The notes: a model not told the origin generated them from the letters alone. Shown: positions 22,752 to 31,349, counted from the stretch's first letter. The stretch is 41,610 nucleotides of DNA from Candidatus Poribacteria bacterium (GCA_012271015.1 JAAXHD010000379.1:1-41610), one strand, 5' to 3'. Numbers and translations: made by a program.

Positions 22752-24905
22752 TCATAGACTGAACAGATAGGTAAACTTGCTCAATACAGTCCATTCGCGG
22801 TCTTGGAGGTTTCCTTCCGCTGCATTCCATGCCTGATCGAACACGAAGTAAAAATCGCTTCCTGGACGATAGATATAATTGAGCAAGAAATTCGCGCTTG
22901 CCCGTTCCGCACTATCGTTCCACTGTGCGTACAATTTGGTAAAGAAACGGGTGTTCAACGCATAACTTATACGTGTGCCGACAACGTTTGTCGTGAACAA
23001 ATCGGTTTCGGGCAAGTTAATCCAGTTGCGTTGGTATCGCGTTTCAATGGCGAATTGATAGGTCATCCGCCACTGACTCTGAATGCTGAGGCTCACGCGG
23101 TCGCCATGAAAATAATCACCGTAATCCATCTGTCCGAATAGAGAAAAGGGGCGGCTGGTCTCGGTGAAAGTCGTCAGCGACACCTGATTCATTTGGTAAT
23201 CGCCAGCGGGAATTTCAACATCACCGACGCTGAAAGGTTCTTCAACGCGATCGAAAAACCGCTTGAAATCGAGGTCGAATCCATCGTCGGATCCCTCCAA
23301 AATCATACCCCCACCAATTCCGAGGTCCCAACCGATGAGCCTATTATCGTGATCTAACAGGTAACTGCCAGTGAACGTCGCATCAGCCTCTTGGACACCA
23401 TACCGTCTCACTTGGATTTCATAATCGGCATCCAACATCAATGAGCGGATGTCTCTTCGACGCATGAACCCCATCTCACTTGTAAACTGGGGACCGATAT
23501 CAAGATAAGAAGCGTTGACGCGAAACGAGTCATTGCGCCAATCATTCGAGAGATACCATGCGAAATCGCGTTCATCGGGATATGGAGACCAACTTCCAAC
23601 GCCCATTGCCCGCATCCGCCACTGATCGTGGGGTCTAAAAAAGAGGTCTACCCCGCCATTGCGATGATACTCGCCGAGGTCGCTCTGTCGATTGGTGAGA
23701 ATGAAGCCAACGGTTGAATCGCTGAGAATATCACGTTGCATTCTTAGCACAGAAAAGTTCATCAGGGGTGATTCCGATGAGGCATCGGTTGTCATGTTGA
23801 GTGCCCCAACACTGTAGGATCCAACCTTTCCCGTCAGTTTACCCCCCCCCAGAAGCCGAACCTGTTTGTCGTTTTCGATACCAATCCGTCGACTGTAAAA
23901 GACAGATAGCGGTGGTGGACCGAAATCTCCGATACCAGCACCAAACGCGAACAAACCACTACCTTCAAGGAAAAATTCACGACGCTCTGGAAAGAACAGA
24001 CTGAATCGTGTGAGGTTTACCTCCTCTTGATCGGCTTCTACCTGCGCAAAGTCCGTATTCAACGTTAAGTCTAATGTTAGGTTCGACGTCACACCATATT
24101 TCATATCGAGTCCGAGGTCCCGTTCAGTGGTTCGCTGCCAAGCTTCATCGCTAAGATTTCTCGCCAAACCACCGAGTAAGTAGGGTTTAACATTGAAATA
24201 TGATGGTGATGCGATGCCTTGTAGCCCGGTCAGCTTCCCTTGATATATAGGGTGATAGGTGCCGGGCCAACTTTCACTCCGAGGCACCGGTATCCATTGT
24301 GTCGTTTCATTCTTTCGTGCGATATTGCGTCCAAAATTCACACCCCACACCATCGAATCGCCTTTTTTGAATCGTAACTGATTGAAAGGAATCGCGATTT
24401 CGACCGTCCACCCTTTATCGTGTCGCCGCCCTGCCGCCTCCCAGATACAGTCCCAACTCCCATTAAGATTCTCGCCGCCGTCCGTGACGGCGGTGTCTGA
24501 CAGAGCACCGAGCGCATTCGTCCGAAAAAAGACGCACTGCCTTTTATCGCCATAGGTGTCAAGCATCACATAAACGTTGTCATTCTGCCAAAGCCGTCCG
24601 TCGCGCCGCATCTCGTTGGCAACGACCTTTTCAGGTTCGGAGTCGTAACACTCAAATCCAATATAAAGTTTCTCCATGCTATACAGCATGCGAACCTCTG
24701 TGCGTTCGGTACTCGGTCGCCCTTCATCAGGAAATTGTTGGGTAAAGTCATTGATGACCTGTGCCTGTGCCCAATCTTCCTCGTTGAGATGTCCGTCAAT
24801 CTCGATTGTGTCTTGGGTGAACTGGGGTCTAATTTCCTTGCTGGCTTCGAGATCTAAACTTGCTGTAATCAGGGTGAGTATCAAAAGAACCGTTCCGTAG
24901 CGCAT
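22752..24905 (-). CDS. DUF5916-type outer-membrane protein with N-terminal CBM9-like domain
   Basis: A 717-residue exported protein with a signal peptide in residues 1-21. Residues 28-210 form a CBM9-like (carbohydrate-binding, DOMON-type) domain, recognisable from I-D-G-H-L-N-E-E-D-W-A-Q-A, Y-I-G-F-E-C-Y-D-S-E-P and W-T-V-E-I-A-I-P-F-N-Q-L. The rest has the F-F-P-E-R-R-E-F-F-L-E-G segment and alternating aromatic/polar strands ending in K-F-T-Y-L-F-S-L, as expected for an outer-membrane beta barrel. The family is annotated DUF5916 and is common in Bacteroidetes and related phyla; function unproven, possibly glycan binding or transport. AAGGAG precedes the ATG. A likely terminator upstream (24959-25012) separates it from the IS607 element. 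Confidence 0.88.
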   Translation of the reverse strand: MRYGTVLLILTLITASLDLEASKEIRPQFTQDTIEIDGHLNEEDWAQAQVINDFTQQFPDEGRPSTERTEVRMLYSMEKLYIGFECYDSEPEKVVANEMRRDGRLWQNDNVYVMLDTYGDKRQCVFFRTNALGALSDTAVTDGGENLNGSWDCIWEAAGRRHDKGWTVEIAIPFNQLRFKKGDSMVWGVNFGRNIARKNETTQWIPVPRSESWPGTYHPIYQGKLTGLQGIASPSYFNVKPYLLGGLARNLSDEAWQRTTERDLGLDMKYGVTSNLTLDLTLNTDFAQVEADQEEVNLTRFSLFFPERREFFLEGSGLFAFGAGIGDFGPPPLSVFYSRRIGIENDKQVRLLGGGKLTGKVGSYSVGALNMTTDASSESPLMNFSVLRMQRDILSDSTVGFILTNRQSDLGEYHRNGGVDLFFRPHDQWRMRAMGVGSWSPYPDERDFAWYLSNDWRNDSFRVNASYLDIGPQFTSEMGFMRRRDIRSLMLDADYEIQVRRYGVQEADATFTGSYLLDHDNRLIGWDLGIGGGMILEGSDDGFDLDFKRFFDRVEEPFSVGDVEIPAGDYQMNQVSLTTFTETSRPFSLFGQMDYGDYFHGDRVSLSIQSQWRMTYQFAIETRYQRNWINLPETDLFTTNVVGTRISYALNTRFFTKLYAQWNDSAERASANFLLNYIYRPGSDFYFVFDQAWNAAEGNLQDREWTVLSKFTYLFSL

Positions 24906-24958
24906 CTTTTCTCCTTCTTTAAAGTTTTTTATTTATAAACGTGATATTTTTTGTCGCC

Positions 24959-25012
24959 TAAAAAAGAAAACACCCTCACCGAAGTTTCGCTTTCATGACT
25001 TTCAGTGATGGG
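24959..25012 (-). terminator. Possible terminator between IS607 and the DUF5916 gene
   Basis: On the minus strand CCC-A-TCAC (25012-25005) pairs with GTGAGGG (24979-24973) with one bulge and a long, partly structured loop. It is followed by a T-rich run (TGTTTTCTTTTTT). It would stop transcripts leaving the transposon before the DUF5916 gene. The long loop makes this moderate evidence only. Confidence 0.4.
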
Positions 25013-25203
25013 CGTTATATCGTGTAATTTAGAAACTGTCTTATCTACTACTTATAACTCCACCCCTGCGAAATACATGAAATCACAACCAGCATAGTAC
25101 CACAGCCAACGAGCGTGCAAAGGCAATTTTCATGTATCAACACAGTAAGCAAGAGATAAAACATGTGATAACCGTTGTATAGGACTTAAACACATCTCAC
25201 AAA

Positions 25204-25242
25204 TCTGTTAAAATGTATTGAAATCTATACAAATCTAACAGA
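25204..25242. repeat. Inverted repeat at the tnpB-side end of the IS607 element
   Basis: TCTGTTA (25204-25210) and TAACAGA (25236-25242) are exact complements. Between them lies TATACAAATCTA, which is repeated in reverse at 27195-27206 on the other side of the element. Probably part of the recombinase-binding end. Confidence 0.45.
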
Positions 25243-25245
25243 CTT

Positions 25246-25398
25246 ATTTGAGTGTTGCCGACTTCCTGCTTCCGTCTCTCGTGCCTCTGATTTCGGAGGT
25301 CACCCGACACAGTCACTGTGTCGGGTGCCTCCGAGAGGTCTTACTTGGACTCCACAGGCGTTTATCGTCTCCTCGCAACTCGTGGCGACGGTTAAAGG
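25246..25398 (-). ncRNA. Candidate omega RNA (TnpB guide scaffold)
   Basis: Directly downstream of tnpB on the same strand is a very stable hairpin. A 12-bp perfect stem (25301-25312 with 25316-25327, 3-nt loop) is stacked on a 7-bp stem (25293-25299 with 25328-25334), with one bulged base. No T-run follows, so it is not a terminator. About 20 nt further comes GGAAGCAGGAAGT (minus strand, 25273-25261), then a CTCAA end. This G-A-A-G-C-x-G-G-A-A element followed by TCAA is familiar to me from the 3' ends of TnpB elements. TnpB guide RNAs derive from this position and may begin inside the tnpB 3' end. The guide would follow the element end. Confidence 0.5.
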
Positions 25399-26523
25399 TC
25401 AAGCGGGACAGAGATTGATAGCCGCGTTGAGGTCTCGGTCAAGAGAGATACCACATTCAGAGCAGTGGTAAGTCCGTTCAGAGAGGTCTAACTCTGCTTT
25501 CTTCTGTCCGCAGTGGCTACAGGTCTTGGAACTGGCAAAGAACCGATCCGCTTGGATTATCTCAACGTTACGCCTTTCTGCTTTGTATTTTAGCAGCGTC
25601 AGAAAGCGTGAGAGTGCCGAGTCGGATAATGGCTTTGCTAACTTCCTATTCTTGAGAAGTCCACTGATATTCAGCGTTTCTATACCGATAGCAGACGCTT
25701 TTCGCACAATCCGAACTGTGGCTTGGTGGTGAGCGTCTTCACGGATATTAGATATGCGATGATGAAGACTGACGAGTTGTTTCTTTGCTTTATACCAGTT
25801 CTTTGAAAACTTAACCTTACGCGACAAAGCACGATTCGCACGGGCTAACTTGCGTTCATATCGCTTCAATGGGCGTGGATTATCAAACGTATCGCCGTCT
25901 GAACAGGTAGCCAGTGTGTTAATGCCTACGTCCACGCCTATCGGTGGCTTATCGTCAAAGAGTGGCGGTTGGTGCTTGTAGTTGTTAGAATCACACCGGA
26001 TAAGTATAGAAACGAACCACCGGTCCTTCTTACGGGAGACGACAACCTTGGTGATTTCATCAGTATAACGGAGTTCCTCACGCATGCGAACCCCACCGAT
26101 TTTGGGTAGGTTTATCCGTTGTTTATAGACTTCCACCCTGCCCGCACCATTATCTGCTTGATAAGAACATTTATCACTTCGTTTCTTAAAGGTGGGGAAT
26201 CGGTTTTGTCCTTTTTTCCAACGGGTTATAGCGTCGCCAAGGTCACGGATAGCATTCTTTGAAGCGTTTTGTGATAAATTGGCAGACCAAGGATATTTCT
26301 CACGCTTGACGGCATTGAATGCCTTACGTAAGTCCTGTTCAGACTGCCAGTTATCAGTGTCGAATCCCGTTTTGAAAGCAGATAGAGCGTCATTATACGC
26401 CACACGTTTATAGCCCGCGTGCTGTGCCATAAGTGTAGACTGCTTATTATTGGGATTCAGTTCTATCCGTTGTGTCCGTAAAGTTTCCAAATTGTAGTTC
26501 CAATTGTGTCTTTTCTGCGGCAA
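25399..26523 (-). CDS. tnpB: RNA-guided endonuclease TnpB (IS607-associated)
   Basis: A 374-residue TnpB. The N-terminal strand R-I-E-L-N-P-N-N-K-Q and A-Q-H-A-G-Y-K-R-V-A-Y-N are the family start. The split RuvC centre is intact: Asp198 in I-G-V-D-V-G-I-N, Glu282 in I-G-I-E-T-L-N, and Asp362 in L-D-R-D-L-N-A-A-I-N. The zinc finger is C335-S-H-C338 and C354-S-E-C357. An R-F-P-x-F-K-K-R segment is also typical. The frame opens with TTG at 26523; a TTG at 26490 is an alternative. Either start overlaps the 3' end of tnpA. With a guide RNA it would cut DNA to help keep the element in place. All key residues are present, so it may be active. Confidence 0.92.
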   Translation of the reverse strand: MPQKRHNWNYNLETLRTQRIELNPNNKQSTLMAQHAGYKRVAYNDALSAFKTGFDTDNWQSEQDLRKAFNAVKREKYPWSANLSQNASKNAIRDLGDAITRWKKGQNRFPTFKKRSDKCSYQADNGAGRVEVYKQRINLPKIGGVRMREELRYTDEITKVVVSRKKDRWFVSILIRCDSNNYKHQPPLFDDKPPIGVDVGINTLATCSDGDTFDNPRPLKRYERKLARANRALSRKVKFSKNWYKAKKQLVSLHHRISNIREDAHHQATVRIVRKASAIGIETLNISGLLKNRKLAKPLSDSALSRFLTLLKYKAERRNVEIIQADRFFASSKTCSHCGQKKAELDLSERTYHCSECGISLDRDLNAAINLCPA

Positions 26524-27121
26524 CGATCTGCTCTATTTCCTGTGCCATTTTCTTCGACTTCTGAGAGCGGCATCCGGAGAGTTTCGCACAAAATACAGTC
26601 ATGGTTTCCATAACGTCACGTGTGAGTTCTTCCTCAAAAGAAGGTTGCTCACCTTTATTGATAATAACAACTTCTATACCTTTGAGTTCACAGATACGAA
26701 AGATAATCTCTGCTCCAAAGCGAAGCAGGCGGTCTTTATGTGTCAGAACCAGTCGAGACATTTGACCCTGCACCAATAATTCAAGGAGTCGGAGAAGTCC
26801 TTTCTTATTGTAGTTCATGCCACTACCGAGGTCTCTTATGATTTCAGTTTGCCACCCATTCTTATTACAAAATGCCTCAAGGACGGCGTGCTGACGTTCT
26901 AAATCCTCCTTTTGGTCAGAACTCGAGACTCTCGCATAAGCAATCGTAGGATAGGATAAATCATTCGCACCTAATAACTCTTGAAGACTATAAAGGCGAG
27001 TGCCTTTGGGAGTTCGTTTCACAGGCTGGATAACTCCGCCTTCCTCCCAACGCCGAAGGGTTTGTGCATTCACACCCAGTATTTTAGAAGCCTCGCCAAT
27101 CTTAACAAATCTATCATTCAT
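26447..27121 (-). CDS. tnpA: IS607-family serine recombinase/transposase TnpA
   Basis: A 224-residue protein. Residues 1-60 form a MerR-like helix-turn-helix (F-V-K-I-G-E-A-S-K-I-L-G-V then T-L-R-R-W-E). From about residue 62 follows a small serine-recombinase catalytic domain (I-A-Y-A-R-V-S-S-S-D-Q-K-E-D-L-E-R-Q), in which the Ser after R-V is the nucleophile, with later L-V-L-T-H-K-D-R-L-L-R-F-G. This order, DNA binding before catalysis, is characteristic of IS607 TnpA. I start at the ATG at 27121, as upstream in-frame sequence is AT-rich and outside the homology. It overlaps tnpB at its 3' end. The protein appears intact. Confidence 0.92.
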   Translation of the reverse strand: MNDRFVKIGEASKILGVNAQTLRRWEEGGVIQPVKRTPKGTRLYSLQELLGANDLSYPTIAYARVSSSDQKEDLERQHAVLEAFCNKNGWQTEIIRDLGSGMNYNKKGLLRLLELLVQGQMSRLVLTHKDRLLRFGAEIIFRICELKGIEVVIINKGEQPSFEEELTRDVMETMTVFCAKLSGCRSQKSKKMAQEIEQIVAAEKTQLELQFGNFTDTTDRTESQ

Positions 27122-27312
27122 ACTATTATTATACCACAACTCTATAGTATTTCTCAAATAAAATCTTACAATGTATAGAATAATTAGATATGTATAGATT
27201 TGTATAAATTTCACTATATTTTACTCTACTGCAACTTACCCTCTTTTGGAATTTACGTATGTTAAGTATTATAACAAACGGTGTGGGTAGATATCAAATA
27301 ATTTCATGGTTC

Positions 27313-27492
27313 CTATAGACGCTTCGTTTCTTTTTTGTAGTTTATGGTAAAATATACAATTACCCATACCGTAGAAGAGCTGATAAGTGCCGCGTGTTCG
27401 TGTGTGATACCGACTTTTTCAAAGCAGGCGATGGAGAAATTGAGAAGTCGTTCTTCGTCTACACGAATAAAAACTTCTGGTGGTCTATTCAT
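27313..27492 (-). pseudogene. N-terminal fragment of an Ldh-family (malate/lactate dehydrogenase-like) oxidoreductase
   Basis: A 59-codon frame begins at an ATG with GGAG upstream. Its first about 42 residues (F-I-R-V-D-E-E-R-L-L-N-F, F-E-K-V-G-I-T-H-E-H-A-A-L-I) match the start of Ldh/YiaK-type dehydrogenases. After about position 27366 the reading becomes unrelated (W-V-I-V-Y-F...) and stops. The expected A-D-L-R-G-x-x-S-H-G continuation is absent, and I do not find it left of the IS607 element. So the gene was cut by the IS or by a rearrangement with loss of the remainder. Confidence 0.6.
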
Positions 27493-27804
27493 ATCTGCTC
27501 CTATTCCTGTCCGCTATCAGGATTGAAACCTCCATCTAAGGATCAATCTTCTTAATCCAAGAGAAGTTTAAGAACATTTAACCTTCGATTCTCCGAGAAA
27601 TTCACATTTTTTAAGAAAAGTAAGGTGGTTTACAACTAAAGATAAAAATAGAGCGAAGTGTCGGGAATCAGAATTTCATCCTATAAGACAACTTGACGGG
27701 ACAACAGATGTCGATTATAATATGAATTGGATAACTTGGAAATGAGGCGGAGTATTTTTTCCATGAAATGCTTGATGAGGTAAAGGCTTGTCCTTAGTAT
27801 ATCT
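27493..27804. other. Intergenic stretch without recognisable gene
   Basis: About 310 AT-rich bases between two gene fragments. Neither strand has a convincing reading frame, RNA gene or terminator. A single GGATTGAAAC near 27523-27532 resembles the end of many CRISPR repeats but is not repeated. The stretch fits decayed DNA next to a mobile element. Confidence 0.5.
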
Positions 27805-28065
27805 ATGACACTGCTTTTGACATTCAATCTCCAAGGCATTGCAAATGCCTTGAGCCGTGGTGCAGGCACAACCAACGAAAAGCAGTTCCATATCTACACG
27901 GATACGACCGCTCAACCCAACGTCGTCTACTATTACCAAATTGAATGTGTTTCCGTAGACGGTACCCGTCAGACACTCACCCGCCCTATTCGCCTTAAAG
28001 GACATGTTGGTAACTATGGTCGCTTTGAGGAGGCTCCATTATGGTGGAAAGATTTTAATTGGTGA
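27805..28065 (+). pseudogene. C-terminal fragment of a secreted-protein family (fibronectin-like end domain)
   Basis: An 86-codon frame whose middle part G-A-G-T-T-N-E-K-Q-F-H-I-Y-T-D-T, then Q-P-N-V-V-Y-Y-Y-Q-I and T-R-Q-T-L, resembles the last domain of large secreted proteins (S-E-x-x-N-x-G-F-N-I-Y-R type). In these, this domain is followed by a short C-terminal tail. The upstream part of such a protein and the signal peptide are missing, and the first about 12 residues are unrelated. The end (E-A-P-L-W-W-K-D-F-N-W) differs from the usual tail. I read it as a decayed 3' remnant; it has no evident ribosome binding site. Confidence 0.5.
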
Positions 28066-28114
28066 GATATATGTATAATGGCGTTTTTTCCCCTATTCTC
28101 TAAGGTATCCATTC

Positions 28115-29662
28115 ATGAAACAGAATACAAAATTTTCATTGGGCTTACTGGTGATCTGGTGTCTTCTGTTTTCATGTACGCGACCGCCCCAACAGATTAT
28201 TGAAACACCCCAAGTGGTATCAGAATTCGGAAACACAAGAGATTTTACAGTAATTCGTATGGAGGGTGAATTTGGGGTTGCCAGTGGTTTCTTCGTAGAT
28301 CAGGACAAAATTGCAACCAACATCCATGTTGCCGCATATCCCGGTGTCATTTTCGCAAGATCGTTTGACCAGAAGACAATCTGGAGGGTTGAAGGCATCA
28401 CAGGATATGATGTGAAAAACGACCTCGTCATTCTGAAAGTTTCAGGGAAGGGAGTGTCGTTCCCACTTGCCGACAGTGATACTGTTAAGATAGGTGATAT
28501 AATTATGGCCGCAGGATATCCTGACGGAAAATATAGGACCACGAAGGGAACCATACGCGGAATTCGCGGCACCGATAAATGGCTTCAGATGCGAGTTAGA
28601 ATCTCCCCTGGCAACAGTGGTTCTCCTGTCATAAACAGTAAAGGGCAGGTCATAGGCATCGTCTCTGCCATAGAAGCACCTTACAGTTACGCGATCCCTT
28701 CAAACACACTAAAGGCACTGCTCGTTCAGCCGGGTCCCACTGAACCGTTGGTACAGTGGCGCAAACGGGAACCTATCCGTGCCGCGGTGTACGCCTCTCA
28801 CGGAATAAGTAAGATCAGAACCAATCGCTATGAGGAAGCAATCGCCAACTTTGATAAAGCCATCGAGCTTAACATTGAAAAGGCTGATGCTTACTACAAT
28901 CGAGGATTGGCAAAATTCAGGCTCGGTGATCTTGAATCTACTCAAGGAAATACAGAGGAAGCCAGAAGGTTATACGAGACGGGGATTGAGGATAGCACGC
29001 AAGCTATCAAACTCATCCCGGAAGATGTCTTTGCATACCACAATCGTGCGGGCGGAAGGTTTCGCCTTGCGCAATCAGAAACAGATATAGCAAAGGCACA
29101 GCAGTACTATCAAGACGCGATCGATGATTGGACCCAGGTTATCAAACTGAATTCAGAACTTGCCGATCCATACAACAACCGCGGGATTGCAAAGGTACAC
29201 TTTGGTGAATTTAAAGCGGATCAGAGGGATATATCAGCGGCACAGGAACTCTATGTAGCGGCGATTCAGGATTGCACGCAAGCGATACACCTAAATCCAG
29301 AGAATCCAGACCCATATATTAATCGGGGATATGCCCAGTTCCGCCTTGGTAAAACGAAAGCGGATCAGGGAGATACAGCGGATGCCCAAGCGTTATACAG
29401 AGTCGCAGTTCAAAATTGCACGCAAGCGATACAACTCAATCCAGAAAATGCCGTCGTCTACGGCAATCGGGGTGTTGCAAGAGCCGTCCTTGGCAACAAC
29501 GCAGGCGCGATAGAGGACTTTGATGCCGCTATCCGACTTAACCCTGAGGATGCAGAATACTACTATGAGCGTGGGCTTGCGAAAGAGGTATTGGGACAAA
29601 AAGAAGCCGCAAAGGCAGATTTTGAGAAAGCTAAGGAATTAGATCCGCATGTCGGACAGTAA
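28115..29662 (+). CDS. Trypsin-like serine protease lipoprotein with expanded TPR repeats
   Basis: A 515-residue protein. The signal peptide ends in L-L-F-S-C, giving a probable lipid-anchored Cys21. Residues about 43-200 are a trypsin-fold S1C-type protease with the triad His71 (A-T-N-I-H-V), Asp103 (K-N-D-L-V-I-L) and Ser168 (P-G-N-S-G-S-P). From about residue 228 come five to six TPR-like repeats. The middle ones have a 45-residue period rather than 34, each with an extra helix of about 11 residues (T-x-x-A-x-x-L-Y-x-x-A-I-x-D motif) before T-Q-A-I-x-L-N-P-E. The last repeat is canonical. No PDZ domain is seen; the TPRs may replace it in binding substrates. It stands alone on the plus strand. 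Confidence 0.87.
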   Translation: MKQNTKFSLGLLVIWCLLFSCTRPPQQIIETPQVVSEFGNTRDFTVIRMEGEFGVASGFFVDQDKIATNIHVAAYPGVIFARSFDQKTIWRVEGITGYDVKNDLVILKVSGKGVSFPLADSDTVKIGDIIMAAGYPDGKYRTTKGTIRGIRGTDKWLQMRVRISPGNSGSPVINSKGQVIGIVSAIEAPYSYAIPSNTLKALLVQPGPTEPLVQWRKREPIRAAVYASHGISKIRTNRYEEAIANFDKAIELNIEKADAYYNRGLAKFRLGDLESTQGNTEEARRLYETGIEDSTQAIKLIPEDVFAYHNRAGGRFRLAQSETDIAKAQQYYQDAIDDWTQVIKLNSELADPYNNRGIAKVHFGEFKADQRDISAAQELYVAAIQDCTQAIHLNPENPDPYINRGYAQFRLGKTKADQGDTADAQALYRVAVQNCTQAIQLNPENAVVYGNRGVARAVLGNNAGAIEDFDAAIRLNPEDAEYYYERGLAKEVLGQKEAAKADFEKAKELDPHVGQ

Positions 29663-29697
29663 CTACAGACGATGACATCTTAGCACACATAAAGCGG

Positions 29698-31239
29698 TTA
29701 TGACTTTACGCCTACGCGGAACGCATAGAGACTTGCACGGTTCAGCATAAAACGGAGCCGTAAGGGTTGCTTTGCATTTACTAACGCCGCCGATTTCCAT
29801 TGCACCGAATGTCGGACGTTATCCTCTGTTATCGGAACACACTCATCAATCGAAAATCCGGGTTGAACCTGTCCATCGGCTGTCAGCACTTCAACACCGA
29901 TCTGTCCGCCGCTGGCATCGGCGTTAATTTCAAGCCCACCGTCCGGAACTTGCAACGGGACGGTTTCAATGACCCCACCCTCCGCATTAGCATCGAGTGA
30001 GACGAAACCATCCAATCGCCACTTCGCAAGCCCAATCTCCTTGTGTCTATCCTTCATCTGGGCACCGTGGGTATGAACCGTTCCAGTATAATACCAGTGA
30101 ATTTCATCATTGGTGATGATCGGCTCTATAGCGGTTCCCATAATCATACCTGTGTCAAATGTACCGCTTTCGCCGCGTGGAATGATGGGTGTCCGAATCG
30201 AATCTGGATAGTCCCAATTAAACCCGTCTCGACTACTAACGAGTTGTGCGTCAATCGGTCCGTCAATAGGAATCTCGTGTTCCGCGGCACCCGGTCCTGT
30301 CACATACAACACCCCAACAAGCCCGATGTAAATGTTGTGATAGAGGAAACCCGACATGTTATGAATCTCAGCACGATCCGCACCATATCGCTGGACACCG
30401 ATTTCATCATCCTCAGCAGTTGCACCGAACATCGGTTCGAGGGGTTCCCACGGTCCCTCTAAGCGCGGACTTTCGGTATATGCGATCATACGTCGTGCGT
30501 CTTTATCGTCCCCGCGTATCAGCGCGTAAGCTCGGAACATCTCTTTTTTAGTATCGTAGATTACATTGAACGCACCTTCGTTATCCCGATCCGCAACGGG
30601 TTCCAAGTAGTCTGAATCGTCCCACCGGATACCATCGGGTGACGTGAGCAGAAAGACGTTACGATACCGCCTGCAAAAACCGATCATCTTATACCGTCTC
30701 TGGGGATCTGATTCCTCATCATCACGGAAAACACACGCGCCGTGCAGATCCCAGACGATATTGTTGTTTGGATTCCCGTTGAATTCAAAGAGTCCAAGAT
30801 TCGGTTTCGTCCACGTCAATCCATCGTCACTTTCGGCATAGCAGGTAAGATCCCCGCGATCGTTCTCGACGAACTTTCGTCCGTAAGCATCATGGGTCCG
30901 TCCCCTATACGTTGAGGGATTTCGGTCTGGACGCGGGACATAGAGTCCCGGAATCTCGTTCGCTTCAAATCGCCAATGCGGTCCCATGCGACACATGTAC
31001 CACATACGGTATTTTCCGAATGTGGCATCGTACATCGTGGTGCCGTAGAGGTGAACGCGTCTGGATTGGTCAGGACCGCCGTGTTCCCACGGATTATCGG
31101 GATCCGGTTTCAGTACAGAAAGGTCATGCTTTACGCATTGGTGCAGTGTGCGCGTTACGTTATGCTTTGAAGCGATCAGTGCATCGTCAACGAATAATTC
31201 TGTGCCGGTGTTAAGCGTGTGAACGGTGTTTGAATTCAC
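29698..31239 (-). CDS. Glycoside hydrolase-like five-bladed beta-propeller protein
   Basis: A 513-residue cytoplasmic protein (no signal peptide). It begins T-E-L-F-V-D-D-A-L-I-A-S, followed by repeated propeller-type blades: Y-R-M-W-Y-M, Y-A-E-S-D-D-G-L-T-W-T-K-P-N-L-G, Y-K-M-I-G-F, T-S-P-D-G-I-R-W, Y-T-E-S-P-R-L-E-G-P-W, S-S-R-D-G-F-N-W and I-H-W-Y-Y-T-G. S-x-D-G-x-x-W turns of this kind are typical of GH32/43/130-like families and sialidase-like Asp boxes. A beta-sandwich C-terminal domain starts about residue 420. Related proteins are frequent in Planctomycetes and Poribacteria and are annotated only as hypothetical or GH-like. It would act on a glycan or sugar conjugate; catalytic residues cannot be fixed. 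Confidence 0.72.
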   Translation of the reverse strand: MNSNTVHTLNTGTELFVDDALIASKHNVTRTLHQCVKHDLSVLKPDPDNPWEHGGPDQSRRVHLYGTTMYDATFGKYRMWYMCRMGPHWRFEANEIPGLYVPRPDRNPSTYRGRTHDAYGRKFVENDRGDLTCYAESDDGLTWTKPNLGLFEFNGNPNNNIVWDLHGACVFRDDEESDPQRRYKMIGFCRRYRNVFLLTSPDGIRWDDSDYLEPVADRDNEGAFNVIYDTKKEMFRAYALIRGDDKDARRMIAYTESPRLEGPWEPLEPMFGATAEDDEIGVQRYGADRAEIHNMSGFLYHNIYIGLVGVLYVTGPGAAEHEIPIDGPIDAQLVSSRDGFNWDYPDSIRTPIIPRGESGTFDTGMIMGTAIEPIITNDEIHWYYTGTVHTHGAQMKDRHKEIGLAKWRLDGFVSLDANAEGGVIETVPLQVPDGGLEINADASGGQIGVEVLTADGQVQPGFSIDECVPITEDNVRHSVQWKSAALVNAKQPLRLRFMLNRASLYAFRVGVKS

Positions 31240-31349
31240 GTCATTTTCCTCGATTAGGGTGTGGTTCGCAAACCCAACATTGCGAAGTTAATGCTATATG
31301 TGGGACGGGTTATATTTCTTGTTTTTCCGCCACGTTAAGTTAATTCGTC

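Larger units (their letters stand above)
25204..27206 (-). mobile_element. IS607-family insertion sequence (approximate limits)
   Basis: A two-gene element with serine recombinase tnpA followed by overlapping tnpB, both on the minus strand, which is the IS607 arrangement. The motif TATACAAATCTA lies at 25226-25237 and its exact complement at 27195-27206, near the two ends and in opposite orientation. Further TGTATAG-type copies cluster at about 27170-27205 and resemble recombinase-binding repeats. The exact ends cannot be fixed: IS607 makes no target duplication. The left end could be anywhere from about 25200 to 25256 and the right end from about 27206 to 27366, where a gene fragment begins. 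Confidence 0.8.

Noticed and set aside
25293..25334. The hairpin after tnpB as an intrinsic terminator
   Set aside because: No T-run follows on either strand; its position and the following GGAAGCAGGAAG element fit a TnpB guide scaffold better.
27520..27535. GGATTGAAAC, the end of many CRISPR repeats
   Set aside because: It occurs once only; no repeat-spacer periodicity or cas gene is present.
27715..28005. A 96-codon minus-strand frame near the IS607 flank
   Set aside because: It lies opposite the plus-strand remnant that has recognisable family sequence; its own translation has none.
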